In this document: piece after piece, positions 7,386 through 16,933 of the stretch
Layout of the letters: each line of letters opens with the position of its first letter
Numbering within the stretch: position 1 is the first letter of the stretch
Origin: CAYMUR01 sp964393615
GTDB taxonomy: Bacteria; Planctomycetota; Planctomycetia; Pirellulales; Pirellulaceae
NCBI GenBank assembly: GCA_964393615.1
Contig: CAYMUR010000041.1
Coordinates: 1 to 41,255, forward strand
Length of the DNA stretch: 41,255 nucleotides
Direction: 5' to 3'
Notes under the pieces: generated by a model
What the model saw: the letters and a program-made list of their open reading frames with translations, nothing else
Told to the model about the DNA's origin: nothing
The model's database searches: none
Program-made: the position numbers and the translations under genes

Positions 7386-10202
7386 TCAATGCGCTTCCAG
7401 CCAGTTCTCGCCAACACCCATCTCGACGACGAGCGGCACTTTCATAGGGAGCGCTGACCGCATGGCTTCGGCGATCAGAGGTACGACTTCGTCATGTTCT
7501 TGGCGGTACAAGTCGAATACTATTTCGTCGTGTACGGTGAGCAGCATTTTGGTTTTGTATTTCCCTGCATTTAGTAACTGATCGACACGGATCATGGCCA
7601 GTTTGAGCAAATCAGCCGAGGTTCCTTGAATCGGGCTGTTCATGGCCAGGCGTTCCGCTGCGCTGCGCAATGAGCGATTCCGGGAATTGATGTCGCGCAG
7701 CGGTCGACGTCGACCGGTTAGTGTGCAGACATAACCATTTTCACGAGCAAATTCGATGGTGTCGTCGATGTAGGAACGAACCCCTGGATATTTTTCGAAG
7801 TAATTATCGATGACATCGCGTGCTTCTTCTCGGGGGATATTAAGACGTTGCTGCAGCCCGAATGCAGAGATGCCGTAAATAATGCCAAAATTAACGGTTT
7901 TGGCTTTGTCTCGCATTTCACGTGTCACGTCCGAGAGTGGCACTTTGTAAACTTTCGCTGCGGTGACCGTGTGAATGTCGGTTTCTTCTTGGAAGGATTG
8001 TAGCATTCCTTCGTCTCCACTGAGTTCGGCCATAATCCGCAGTTCGACCTGGGAATAGTCGGCTGCCAGCAGGAGATAATTTTCGTTGCGCGGTACGAAA
8101 GCGGCACGGATTTCCCGGCCACGGGTTTTGCGTACTGGTATCGTTTGCAGGTTGGGGTCATTGGACTGCATACGCCCTGTCGCCGTCCAGGATTGATTGT
8201 AGTGTGTGTGAACTCGATCGGTGTTTGGATTGACTGCCAACGGTAGTTGGTCCACATATACCGACTTGAGTTTCATTGCGTTCCGGTATTCGAGTACATC
8301 ATTTACTATTTCGTGCCGTCCGGCCAACCGTAACAATTCTGCTTCTCGTGTCGAGTATTGACCGGTGGCAGTTTTTGGGGGATTGGATTCCAGTTGAAGC
8401 TCGTCATACAAAATTATCCCCAGCTGTTTCGGAGAGTTGATATTAAATTCTCTTCCGGCGGCCTGATAAATTGTTATTTCTAACTTGTCGATTTCAGATT
8501 GTAACTGCTGGGAGTATTGCTGCAGGGCCTTGGAATCGAGACGAATCCCCTCGTGTTCCATGTCTACCAGTACGGGGATGAGTGGGCACTCTACTTCGTG
8601 GCAAACCCGGTGAACCTCGCGACGTTCTAGGTCGGGACGGAGCACGTGGCTGATCTGGAGTGTGACATCGGCATCTTCACAAGCATATTCGGCTACCTGT
8701 TGTAGTGGGACATCTCGCATGTTCCGTTGATTGTCGCCACGTGGCCCTATCAGTTCACTGGTGGCGATTGGCTGATAACCTAGATACAGATTCGACAAAT
8801 AGTCCAATCCGTGTTTCATTTCAGGTTCTTTCATGGCATGCGCCAGCATGGTGTCAAACAGTTTTCCGTGGACCTTGAACCCGTGCCATTTTAAAAGCGT
8901 CAAGTCGTATTTCAGATTGTGCCCGATTTTTTCGATGTGTTCATTTTCCCAAAGGGGACGAAACTCTTCGAGAACCTGGAGAGCTTTGTCTTCCTCCGCG
9001 GGGCAGACAACGTAAAATGCTTCGTGCGGTTCAAAGCAAATAGCGATACCCAGTGGCGCAGCCTGGCGCGGATTGAGGTCCGTTGTTTCGGTGTCGAAAC
9101 AGAAGGCGGATTGTTGTGAAAGTCGTTCGATCAGTTGATGACGTTCTGCAGCCGTACGGATGACATGGTATTGATGTGGTACATCGCGAATGGTTTTCTG
9201 TTCCACCGGTTCGGCAAAAAGTTCTTGCTGGATTTCCTGCTCGCGTTGTTGACGTGCCGTAGCAGCACGTGTGGCACCAGCGCTGAAAGATGCGCCGAAT
9301 ATTTTTTTCCCCAGTGAGTCAAACTCCAGTTCCATAAACAGTGACTTCAGATTCTTGTGGTGATGCGGCTGTGTTGCCAGGGCATCGAGTTGTACTTCCA
9401 AGGGAACATGGGTATCGATCGTTACCAAGCGTTTGGAAAGTTGGGCCTGCTCGGCATACTGCTGAACCCTTTCCTTCTGTTTGCCTTTCAATTCATCTGC
9501 ATGCTTGATGAGATTCTCGATATTGTCGTATTTTTCGATAAGCTTTTGGGCCGTTTTAGGACCAATGCCGGGAACACCAGGTATGTTGTCCGAATTGTCC
9601 CCCATCAAGCCGAGCACCTCGATGACCTGATCAATTCGTTGGATGTTCCAGTGAGCGAGGACTTCATGAACACCCAAAAGCTCAAATTGTGAACCTTGGC
9701 GTCCTGGCTTGTAGACGGTAACGCAATCGGAAACCAATTGTTGACAGTCTTTGTCGGGGGTGACCAGGTAGCAAGTAAAATCTTCGCTTTCAGCCTGGCG
9801 GGCGAGCGTCCCCAAGATGTCGTCGGCCTCGTAACCAGGAGCCTTCAGGATAGGAATGTTAAGGGCCTCCAGCAGTTGGAATACATACGGGATTTGTGCG
9901 CTCAGATCCTCCGGCATCGCTTCGCGCTGGGCTTTGTACTGTTCAAATGCGAGATGCCGATGGGTTGGTTCCGGCGTATCGAAGGCAGCCGCCAGGTGAG
10001 TAGGTTGTTCGCGATTTAAGAGATCGAAAATCGTGTTGACGAGTCCGAAAACTGCCGACGTACAGAGTCCACTACTGGTGAATCTGGGGCTGCGAATCAG
10101 CGCAAAGTGAGCGCGATAGATGAGTGCCATTGCATCCAACAGGAACAAGCGTTTTTCATTCTCGTTCAGCAAACGTTGCGTCATGAGGGGCCCCATTGTC
10201 AC
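7386..10202 (-). CDS. polA: DNA polymerase I
   Basis: This 938-residue protein has the full three-part architecture used for gap filling, RNA primer removal and repair. The N-terminal 5'-3' exonuclease (about 1-290) shows LLDAMALIYRAHFA, GYEADDILGTLA and GDNSDNIPGVPGIG. The 3'-5' exonuclease keeps its acidic residues in FDTETTDL (D370, E372), GHNLKYDL and YACEDADVT, so proofreading should be active. The polymerase domain has motif A DYSQVELR (D715), the O-helix RDKAKTVNFGIIYG and motif C VHDEIV (D892, E893). The Phe in NFGIIYG is the Escherichia coli-type residue that disfavours dideoxynucleotides. The GTG at 10202 and the ATGs at 10196 and 10184 are all possible starts. It lies downstream of the transporter gene, 219 bp away. 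Confidence 0.98.
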   Translation of the reverse strand: MTMGPLMTQRLLNENEKRLFLLDAMALIYRAHFALIRSPRFTSSGLCTSAVFGLVNTIFDLLNREQPTHLAAAFDTPEPTHRHLAFEQYKAQREAMPEDLSAQIPYVFQLLEALNIPILKAPGYEADDILGTLARQAESEDFTCYLVTPDKDCQQLVSDCVTVYKPGRQGSQFELLGVHEVLAHWNIQRIDQVIEVLGLMGDNSDNIPGVPGIGPKTAQKLIEKYDNIENLIKHADELKGKQKERVQQYAEQAQLSKRLVTIDTHVPLEVQLDALATQPHHHKNLKSLFMELEFDSLGKKIFGASFSAGATRAATARQQREQEIQQELFAEPVEQKTIRDVPHQYHVIRTAAERHQLIERLSQQSAFCFDTETTDLNPRQAAPLGIAICFEPHEAFYVVCPAEEDKALQVLEEFRPLWENEHIEKIGHNLKYDLTLLKWHGFKVHGKLFDTMLAHAMKEPEMKHGLDYLSNLYLGYQPIATSELIGPRGDNQRNMRDVPLQQVAEYACEDADVTLQISHVLRPDLERREVHRVCHEVECPLIPVLVDMEHEGIRLDSKALQQYSQQLQSEIDKLEITIYQAAGREFNINSPKQLGIILYDELQLESNPPKTATGQYSTREAELLRLAGRHEIVNDVLEYRNAMKLKSVYVDQLPLAVNPNTDRVHTHYNQSWTATGRMQSNDPNLQTIPVRKTRGREIRAAFVPRNENYLLLAADYSQVELRIMAELSGDEGMLQSFQEETDIHTVTAAKVYKVPLSDVTREMRDKAKTVNFGIIYGISAFGLQQRLNIPREEARDVIDNYFEKYPGVRSYIDDTIEFARENGYVCTLTGRRRPLRDINSRNRSLRSAAERLAMNSPIQGTSADLLKLAMIRVDQLLNAGKYKTKMLLTVHDEIVFDLYRQEHDEVVPLIAEAMRSALPMKVPLVVEMGVGENWLEAH

Positions 10203-10421
10203 TGTCTACGGACCATTTTAAGTTGCACTGGTTTCCCGGATTGTATCAGAACGGATTCCTGACAGTTCGGTCAACACGGGTGGCTGGAGGTATGGCTGCT
10301 GTTTGGTTGTGCAGACTCTCTAGGAATGGCAGTCGAAAACGTGTGCCAGTCCAGTGCCTTGTTCCGTAAAATGCGGTGCATGGGTTCCGGGGGCGCTGTC
10401 ACTGGGTGGGATGGTCGCAGG

Positions 10422-12179
10422 TCAAGTTGGATCATTGTTGTTTGCCCTGTTGTTTTTCCGGTTGAAATTTACCAGGACTGCCAGCACGACGAACATCGCT
10501 ACCGCGGCGATCCCTCCCCAGCGAACTTTGATCCAAATCATGTAGGCCGCACCGACCGACGCAATGAACGCCGCGGACATAGCCAGCACATTCCAAATGA
10601 GTCGGGCAAATCCTCGTGGCATTTCTTCCTTCAGCAAGCTATGGGAGTTTAGCATCAGCACAAAAGTGACATAGGCAAATGGCAGTAACATGAATCCAAA
10701 GACAGAAGTGACCACGGCGAGGTAAAATTTGCTTTGTCCGGCCCAGAAGATTGGCCACAAAATGCCACCTACTCCTGCGACAAGTGTTCCCAGTTTGTGG
10801 ACTCGACCGCCCGGGGGAAACGCTGTCATTTCCGCAATAACAAACCCGGAGATGAGCATCAGAATGGAAATGGTCGACAGAACCATTGCCAGTACACCCA
10901 GCCCGAATAAGATGTTGGCTACCCATTTGCCAGTGAGTGGTTCTAGCGATGCGGCCAAGTCGATGGCATCACGCCGGACCAGGATAGCGGCCATGTGTTT
11001 CTCGTTTTCTGACAAGTTAGGAACTGGATTGTCGCCCGTCAGATGAGCGTTTCGCTTTTTGAGCAGCCCTTGGTAAGCACCGTATTTGGGGCTATGCTCG
11101 TCGGCAACAATGGTAATTTTGTCACCCTCTTTTTCTTCGGTAAATCCTGCAGGCAGTTCCGTATGGAAGCGGGCTGCTGCGGCAATCACGACGAATCCTG
11201 TCGCCAAAATATAAGGGATAAACATTCCAGTACTGAGATCGAAAATCGAAAGCCCGCGGAATTCTTTGGTCCAACCTTTGCGCCGCATCGTGTACGGAAA
11301 CATCAGGGTCATGTTAATTCCGACAGCTGTTGCTGCGGCACTGATCATGACATCTCGCTGTTCGTTCACAATCGAGTTGGACCAAAATTTGCGAGCTGCG
11401 TCGTTTTCAATCACGTCCAAGAACGGTTGAAAGGTTGCCGCTGGCGTAGTGAATTGGCTGAAGTCCGGAACGAGACCGGCCAAAATATCTCCCCAAGGTA
11501 ATGGATCAGTTGAAAAGGAGATTTTTAATACCACGCCGAGAAAGCTGAGCACGATCATGGCGACGACGATTTTTAAAACTGTTTCATAGATGCGCAGGCC
11601 CCAACCGCTACGATCATAACTCCAGGTGACTAGGGTACAGACAACAAGCAGGGTCATGGAAACTGCGATTTCATCAAAATGGGAACCCAACCAAGCTCCC
11701 AGAGGAGTGTCGGCGGTAAATGTCGAAGCGGCCCATTGTCGAAACGAGCCATCTTTTCCCAGTAGACCTGGCACAAGGTTCTGACTGAGAACACCATGAG
11801 CCAGCGAGAACTGTGGCATGCACCAGATGATATTGGCAGCCGCCACAGCAAGTGCCCAGCCCCAACCGAGTACAGGACTGACATGGGTATTAATGGCTCG
11901 GAAAGGTGGTTCGTTGGAGGAGAGTGTTACGTAGCCGATGGTACTCAACATGATCACGCCCAAAATCATGGCGAATGGCTGAAGCCACATCAGACTGTAA
12001 CCACCCAAGACTCCGAGGTACAAGCTGCTGGCCAAAGATCCGCCGCCCAACGTGATCGCACTGGCGATCCATCCCGGTCCTGACAGCCGGGTATAGGTGC
12101 CTAGCTTGGCGATGAATCCTTGTTGACTGGCGTTCGCCAGTTGTGCACGGTCTTGCTCCACTTGTGTGTTATTCGCAGC
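10422..12179 (-). CDS. NRAMP-like divalent metal transporter homologue, divergent
   Basis: This is a polytopic inner-membrane protein of about 585 residues with some eleven or twelve hydrophobic segments. It resembles the NRAMP/SLC11 branch of the APC superfamily, which imports Mn2+, Fe2+ or related ions with protons. It opens with a first-helix region LSGPGWIASAITLGGG. Canonical transporters have DPGN there, but this protein has GPGW (about residue 31). The sixth-helix region reads MTLMFPYTMRRKG (about residue 292) without the MPH metal-binding motif. An extracytoplasmic insert (about 330-400, with EEKEGDKITIVADEHSPKYG) is also unusual. The MAANNTQ start at 12179 is preferred; a TTG at 12260 would add 27 residues. 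Membership is likely, but the substrate cannot be assumed to be a transition metal. Confidence 0.8.
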   Translation of the reverse strand, partial: AANNTQVEQDRAQLANASQQGFIAKLGTYTRLSGPGWIASAITLGGGSLASSLYLGVLGGYSLMWLQPFAMILGVIMLSTIGYVTLSSNEPPFRAINTHVSPVLGWGWALAVAAANIIWCMPQFSLAHGVLSQNLVPGLLGKDGSFRQWAASTFTADTPLGAWLGSHFDEIAVSMTLLVVCTLVTWSYDRSGWGLRIYETVLKIVVAMIVLSFLGVVLKISFSTDPLPWGDILAGLVPDFSQFTTPAATFQPFLDVIENDAARKFWSNSIVNEQRDVMISAAATAVGINMTLMFPYTMRRKGWTKEFRGLSIFDLSTGMFIPYILATGFVVIAAAARFHTELPAGFTEEKEGDKITIVADEHSPKYGAYQGLLKKRNAHLTGDNPVPNLSENEKHMAAILVRRDAIDLAASLEPLTGKWVANILFGLGVLAMVLSTISILMLISGFVIAEMTAFPPGGRVHKLGTLVAGVGGILWPIFWAGQSKFYLAVVTSVFGFMLLPFAYVTFVLMLNSHSLLKEEMPRGFARLIWNVLAMSAAFIASVGAAYMIWIKVRWGGIAAVAMFVVLAVLVNFNRKNNRANNNDPT

Positions 12180-12433
12180 CATTCGATTTCGCCATGGGGT
12201 CGAGGCAATTGCAAAGAAATTGACAATGCCCACGCTACGTGAATTTGGCACGGTCCGCAAGCGGGCATGTGCCAGGAAAACAGGTCCAATTGCAGGTCGA
12301 ATCGGTGATGATTTGTGACAGGATGTTACTGATGATTACCCGGCATCAAGAGAAATGATGGAGCACCGAAATTGCCTTTCTTTTGCTTGGCAACTTGCAG
12401 CAGGGCGCGCCGATCTGGCAGGCAGTTGGATCT

Positions 12434-13354
12434 TTAACGTCCAACGGTGTGGCGTTGCTTCTGAGCAGCTTGTCGCAAATATTCGTCGGTGCGGTCTTCG
12501 ACTTTTGATTCGCGCGGTGGATGGTAGGCAAATAACATGGGATCGAGTGGTTCGTCGATGCGTACTTCAAAGATTTCCATCACCACTAAGGGTTGGCCGC
12601 TTACACTTTGGTAAACCAGTCGATAGGGAAACAAATCGTCTTGACCCAATACGAGTAGTACTTGTCGTGGTAAAAAATCGGGCACCAACTGGTTGCTGGA
12701 CCTGGGCGTTGGGCCGGTTGCGGCAGTGGTTTTCTCTTCGCGTGGACCCTGCCAATGCCCACGCACCGCCAGAACGTCAATGCCGTACAGGGCAGCCTGC
12801 CGGGGATCCTCGAAACGAAAATGTTCTGTGAGTTGGGTGAGGAGTGCGGGCAGACCACCTGGATTTCTTGCCAGCGGCAAAATAGTTGCAGTTCCTTGAT
12901 TCTGATCGCTGAATTGTTTTCGAACCCGTCTCAGGTCGATGCGACTCAGTTCTGAACCCGTAGCGAGATGGCGACGGACCCAAAAAAATTGCCCGTCTGA
13001 AATCTGGCGATAGCTTGACATCTGCGTGCCGAGTTGAATTTTCAATTCCAAACGCAGCAATAACCGATCATCTTTAGGTAGTTGGTAGTACCTACCCGAC
13101 CCGTAAAGTTCTTGTCCGAATAAATTAAGACGATGTCGAATTTTGGCCGAGATGCTGGCATGCTGGCGCAACTGGCTGGCCGCTTTTTGTACCAGTCGGT
13201 CGCCATCACTGGTCGCCCTTTCGGCCGTAGGGACCTTGTTTGTCGATGTCGTAGGACTCGTTTGGGCATAAGTCACAGCAACCAACGCAGCTGCGAGGTT
13301 GGGCAAAATACATGCCACTTTACGGTTCCTAACGATACTATCAAAGATTCGCAT
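12434..13354 (-). CDS. Secreted LolA/DUF2092-like protein
   Basis: This 306-residue protein has a signal peptide (positive MRIFDSIVRNRKVA, then a hydrophobic stretch ending near AVTYAQTSP). The mature part (ELYGSGRYYQLPKDDRLLLRLEL, SYRQISDGQFFWVRR, LLVLGQDDLFPYRLVYQS, MEIFEVRIDEPLDPMLFAY) follows the half-barrel pattern of LolA/LppX-type or DUF2092 outer-membrane-carrier proteins, including the terminal strand-plus-FAY feature. If correct, it would bind lipid or lipoprotein in the periplasm. No family signature is strong enough to be sure. It is divergent from the lipoprotein gene at 13482 across 127 bp and lies upstream of the NRAMP-like gene on the same strand, about 250 bp away. Confidence 0.75.
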   Translation of the reverse strand: MRIFDSIVRNRKVACILPNLAAALVAVTYAQTSPTTSTNKVPTAERATSDGDRLVQKAASQLRQHASISAKIRHRLNLFGQELYGSGRYYQLPKDDRLLLRLELKIQLGTQMSSYRQISDGQFFWVRRHLATGSELSRIDLRRVRKQFSDQNQGTATILPLARNPGGLPALLTQLTEHFRFEDPRQAALYGIDVLAVRGHWQGPREEKTTAATGPTPRSSNQLVPDFLPRQVLLVLGQDDLFPYRLVYQSVSGQPLVVMEIFEVRIDEPLDPMLFAYHPPRESKVEDRTDEYLRQAAQKQRHTVGR

Positions 13355-13481
13355 TCTAATGGACCGAACACTATTTCACAGGATAAGTCTATCTGACTGT
13401 GGTGCCTGTGATTCTAGGCGTCAACGCGAACCGGGTCCACGTCATTCGTAAAACGATCATTGGAAGCCAAAGGGGGGAACC

Positions 13482-14597
13482 ATGTTTCTGCGATATTGCG
13501 CGTGCCTGGGTGTCTTGGCACTTGGACTGGCTGTGACAGGCTGTAAATCGGTTGGCGATTACAATTTACCGCCGGCAGAACACCTATTGCATCCTGGCCC
13601 AGGAGTCGCTGGTCCAGGGCCAGGTGTGATGGTCCCTCCTGCTCCTCCTGTTGTTTATGACGATGGCCAGGCAGCAGAGGAGTCCAGTGCCAGTTACGGG
13701 ACCGCGCAGATTTTGTTTGTGGGGCCGGAAAGTCTGCACGTGCAATGGGATGTGGGCGATGAAGGGGCATTTGACTCGGTGCCACTGATCACGCCGGGAA
13801 GGCAGAACTTTTCCCAGGGTGGAATTTATCGCCTTAAACTGACGCATGTTCCTGGACGCGCTGGTGTTGAATTGTATCCTACCCTGGAGGTTGGCTACAC
13901 AACTCCCCGATCCAAGGCTTTCCTAACGCACAATGCGATTCCGATTCAGTTTACCGAAGAGGATTTTGACCAGGTGATCAGCAACAATTTTGTGACCAAG
14001 GTGATTTATCTACCGGATCCGGATTTTCAGGATCTTGCCCTGGCAGGAGTTGAAACGCTGGTGAGCACACGTCTGGATCCGGGAGTAGATCCAATTGTTG
14101 AGGCCGACCGACGTGGTGCTATTCTGTCAATCGTACGAATGGGAAATGTCGACCTGGAAATGCCAGAGATGGAACAACACAGTGACCAAAATATTATCCA
14201 GGCGAGTCAGCTGACACCTGTCCGTCACCATGTCAGCATGGGGGGTGGTACCTGGGGAGGTCCTGCTCCTGTACAACCGGCTCCGGCGACACCGGGTTAC
14301 GTTAGTGGTGTCACTTCTCCAAGGTACGGCATGCCCATGAGCGGTACTCCCATTGGACTACCCGGACCAGCACATATTCCGCTTGGCATTCCCGCAGGAT
14401 TGCAAAAACACCAAATGGTGAACCATACCCGCATGCGAATTCCTGGTCCGAGCCAGAGCATTAATATTGACATGAAGCACAAGCCAGGTATGAGTTACCC
14501 GATTCCGGCAACGGATGTCCGTGTCAGGGAAACCATGGTGACCCCAACTCCCCATGTGAACCAGCCCTTGTTCCACAAGTTACGTCGCGTTCGCTAG
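13482..14597 (+). CDS. Planctomycete lipoprotein of unknown function, first of three-gene cluster
   Basis: This 371-residue protein starts with a lipoprotein signal: MFLRYCACLGVLALGLAVTGCK, with lipobox AVTGC and lipidated Cys near residue 21. An AGGGGGG ribosome site precedes the ATG at 13482. A proline-rich linker follows, then a domain of about 160 residues (GGIYRLKLTHVPG, VELYPTLEV, PIQFTEEDFDQ, NFVTKVIYLPDP, GAILSIVRMGNVD) shared with the next gene. The C-terminal third is rich in Pro, Met, Gly and His and looks disordered, ending FHKLRRVR. It probably sits in the cell envelope. The stop TAG shares its last base with a GTG (TAGTG), suggesting translational coupling to the following gene. 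No function is recognised. Confidence 0.85.
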   Translation: MFLRYCACLGVLALGLAVTGCKSVGDYNLPPAEHLLHPGPGVAGPGPGVMVPPAPPVVYDDGQAAEESSASYGTAQILFVGPESLHVQWDVGDEGAFDSVPLITPGRQNFSQGGIYRLKLTHVPGRAGVELYPTLEVGYTTPRSKAFLTHNAIPIQFTEEDFDQVISNNFVTKVIYLPDPDFQDLALAGVETLVSTRLDPGVDPIVEADRRGAILSIVRMGNVDLEMPEMEQHSDQNIIQASQLTPVRHHVSMGGGTWGGPAPVQPAPATPGYVSGVTSPRYGMPMSGTPIGLPGPAHIPLGIPAGLQKHQMVNHTRMRIPGPSQSINIDMKHKPGMSYPIPATDVRVRETMVTPTPHVNQPLFHKLRRVR

Positions 14598-14809
14598 TGC
14601 ATGAGGAACGAGTTGGCTTTACAAAGTCTGTATTTCATGGCTTGATAGGGCCACACCAGAACTTGATGGATGACCGTTCGGCGAACGGTGGTGATTGGTT
14701 TGCCAGGTCCATGTTATCTCCAAGAACTGTTTTGAGTAGGTTGACCACGATGTCATGCATGCCTGGCAAAGAGAGCTTGTCCAGTGCGAATCCATCACCG
14801 AAGGATCGG

Positions 14810-15487
14810 ATGGGTAGTCAAATCATTTGCGCCTGGATGACCGCGGTAGGCGTTGGTTTGACTAGTCTCGGTCCCGTTCTCTTGGCGGCCGAGCTGACCG
14901 AAGGTTATTTTCAACCGGTTCAAATTAAGGTGCCGGAAGACGCCCGCGTATCCCTGGCGCGGGAGGGAGCATTTATCCAACCGCAAAAAGGTTCTATCAC
15001 AGCGGCGATGCAGGTTGGGTATATCTATCGTTTTCAGGTTCTCAACATTCCCTTGAACGAGGGATTTGAAGTCTATCCTACGATTGAGATGATCAACCGA
15101 CTTCGGCCTCCTGTAGGAGAAGAGTGGCGGTTTCCCATACCCGTCGAGCTGACCCTGGAAGATTTCGAACTCGCTTTGGCAGGTAAACTTGTTACACGTG
15201 TTATTTACCTGGAACCTCCAGACACTGCCCTGCCCCGTTCTGCCGATTCCCAGCAACAGTGGTATTTTGATGTGGGTGCCCGGAATGACCCATTGCAGGT
15301 GGCCAAAGAACTGGGAAGGCCCATGGCGATTGTGCGATTAGGCGGAATTGTTCCAGATCGTAATGGACCGACTCGCGATTTTTTGTTCGGTTCTCCCAGA
15401 TGGTTGCTTTTTGGAATGGATTCAAATCAACCACAATCTGAATCGCGAAAACCCGGAAATTTTCCATTTCCGTTAGGAGCGAGATAG
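14810..15487 (+). CDS. Secreted paralogue of the preceding lipoprotein
   Basis: From the ATG at 14810 the product is 225 residues with a signal peptide (MGSQIICAWMTAVGVGLTS, cut near LLAAELT). The body repeats the domain of the upstream lipoprotein: YIYRFQVLNIPLNEGFEVYPTIEM, FPIPVELTLEDFE, KLVTRVIYLEPPD and RPMAIVRLGGIVPD align with its counterpart, so the two arose by duplication. The frame extends upstream to a GTG at 14597 overlapping the previous stop, which would add 71 residues before the signal; other starts lie at 14750 and 14759. AAGGA at 14801 supports 14810, though the spacing is short. The stop overlaps the next GTG as TAGTG. Function is unknown and export is likely. Confidence 0.8.
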   Translation: MGSQIICAWMTAVGVGLTSLGPVLLAAELTEGYFQPVQIKVPEDARVSLAREGAFIQPQKGSITAAMQVGYIYRFQVLNIPLNEGFEVYPTIEMINRLRPPVGEEWRFPIPVELTLEDFELALAGKLVTRVIYLEPPDTALPRSADSQQQWYFDVGARNDPLQVAKELGRPMAIVRLGGIVPDRNGPTRDFLFGSPRWLLFGMDSNQPQSESRKPGNFPFPLGAR

Positions 15488-16881
15488 TGTCGGAATGTCA
15501 TTTGCCACCTGGTTTCCGAGTGGGGCGCAGTGGATGCGTGCTGAAACAACGGCCGACTTCTGCTCGTGCACCGCAGACGCAACGCTTGACAGTTTTGCTG
15601 CTGACCGTTTGCTTTCACCCTGTGTTTTTCGGGCAGGCTGCGCTGTGTCGCGCCCAGGGAGATGCTGGTGAATACCGGAGTCCTGCTCGTCAGCGAGGTG
15701 TTTCTCAATCAGAGAGATGGAATTACTCGTCGCGTCCGTTACAGAACAGACGTGGCGAATCAGGCGTAGCACCTGTCGTGCCGAATCATGTTGTTGCGTT
15801 TCAGGCCGTGAGTGCGAGCTGGAATCCTGTCAATCATCAGGGAATTCGTGTGCGGCCGACGAGAGGCACTAACGCCCGAGGGTCCCAGGGAAATTCCAAT
15901 GAGTGCCGACAGTGTCTCCCGGATTTGGTCACGGTGGGCCAATCAAGTAGTCCTTACGAACGCATTGCACCTTGGCCTGGGGACGAATACATCTGTGATG
16001 GTGGAGACCACAGCCAACGCGTTCGGGTACGGGCCGATTGGACCGTTGATGGACTGGACATGGAGGATACGGTTGCCCATTTTGACACGCTTGCCGGACA
16101 GACGATCGTCAAGCCAACGCGTCGTGTTTGTATCTATGCGCCTCGATTTGCCGCTGTGAGGCGCGTGTCCGGTACCAGCGAACACCGTCAGCAGGAACAG
16201 ATGAACGAGTTGATCATGCCCGTGAAACCACAGTTGGACGAGGAACTTCAAATTGCTTCGACTACCTTACAGCAGCTACAACCGAACGTTCAGTTGGGAA
16301 GGCAACCGGCGAATATTTTTCGCAAGCGGCAACTTCTGGAGAGTGTGGATCGACCACAAACGATCGGTACTTTGGCCGAAGGATACTTGGCTCATGAGAA
16401 CTTTGTGCTGATGCGTTTTGGTGTTTTTGACGAGACAGAACGACTTCGATTGAAAGAATATAGTGACGCGGCCCAGTTCTGGTCACACGATGCGGCGGTT
16501 CAAGTCGTCATTGATGAAACGCAGGCAATAGCCGACGTCTCGTATCAAACTGCGCAGACGCTTTAGCAACTCTATCGACATTGTAAACCCGAACTGTGCG
16601 TGACAAAAACTGCATCGCGCAAAAGTGCTCTACCGGGGGACGTTGTTGATTTTACATTGCGTTTCGACAACGTGGGCAATGAACGGATCGGAAATGTAAC
16701 GTTGATTGACAATCTATCGCCGCGGTTGGAATATGTAACCGAAAGCGCCGAGTGTAGCCTGAAGGCCGACTTTTTTACGCAGGAAAATGCGGGGAAATCC
16801 CTGATTCTGCGGTGGGAGATTACGCAGCCACTCGAACCTGACCAAGGTGGCTTGATTCGTTTTCGTTGTAAAGTTCGTTGA
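15487..16881 (+). pseudogene. Secreted DUF11-domain protein, interrupted by in-frame TAG at 16564
   Basis: The first part (15487-16566, 359 codons) starts at a GTG overlapping the previous stop; a GTG at 15538 puts the signal segment (RLTVLLLTVCFHPVFFGQA) closer to the N terminus. It then carries the exported planctomycete core LVTVGQSSSPYERIAPWPGDEYICDGG, DWTVDGLDMEDTVAHF and PTRRVCIYAPRFAAVR. Directly after the TAG the same frame continues to 16881 with VTKTASRKSALPGDVVDFTLRFDNVG and DNLSPRLEYV, a DUF11-type beta-sandwich repeat ending FRCKVR. Homologues, as I recall them, join both parts in one chain. The TAG is therefore a recent nonsense mutation, a sequencing error or a readthrough site. 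The two pieces have not diverged visibly, which favours recency or error. Confidence 0.8.
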
Positions 16882-16933
16882 GTTGGCGTCACCAATCGGC
16901 TGGTGAATAACGAGACAACCCCCTAGGTGTTGT

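Noticed and set aside
16600..16881. Separate small DUF11 gene starting at a GTG near 16600
   Set aside because: It continues the upstream reading frame exactly and has no ribosome site of its own; better explained as the 3' part of the interrupted gene.
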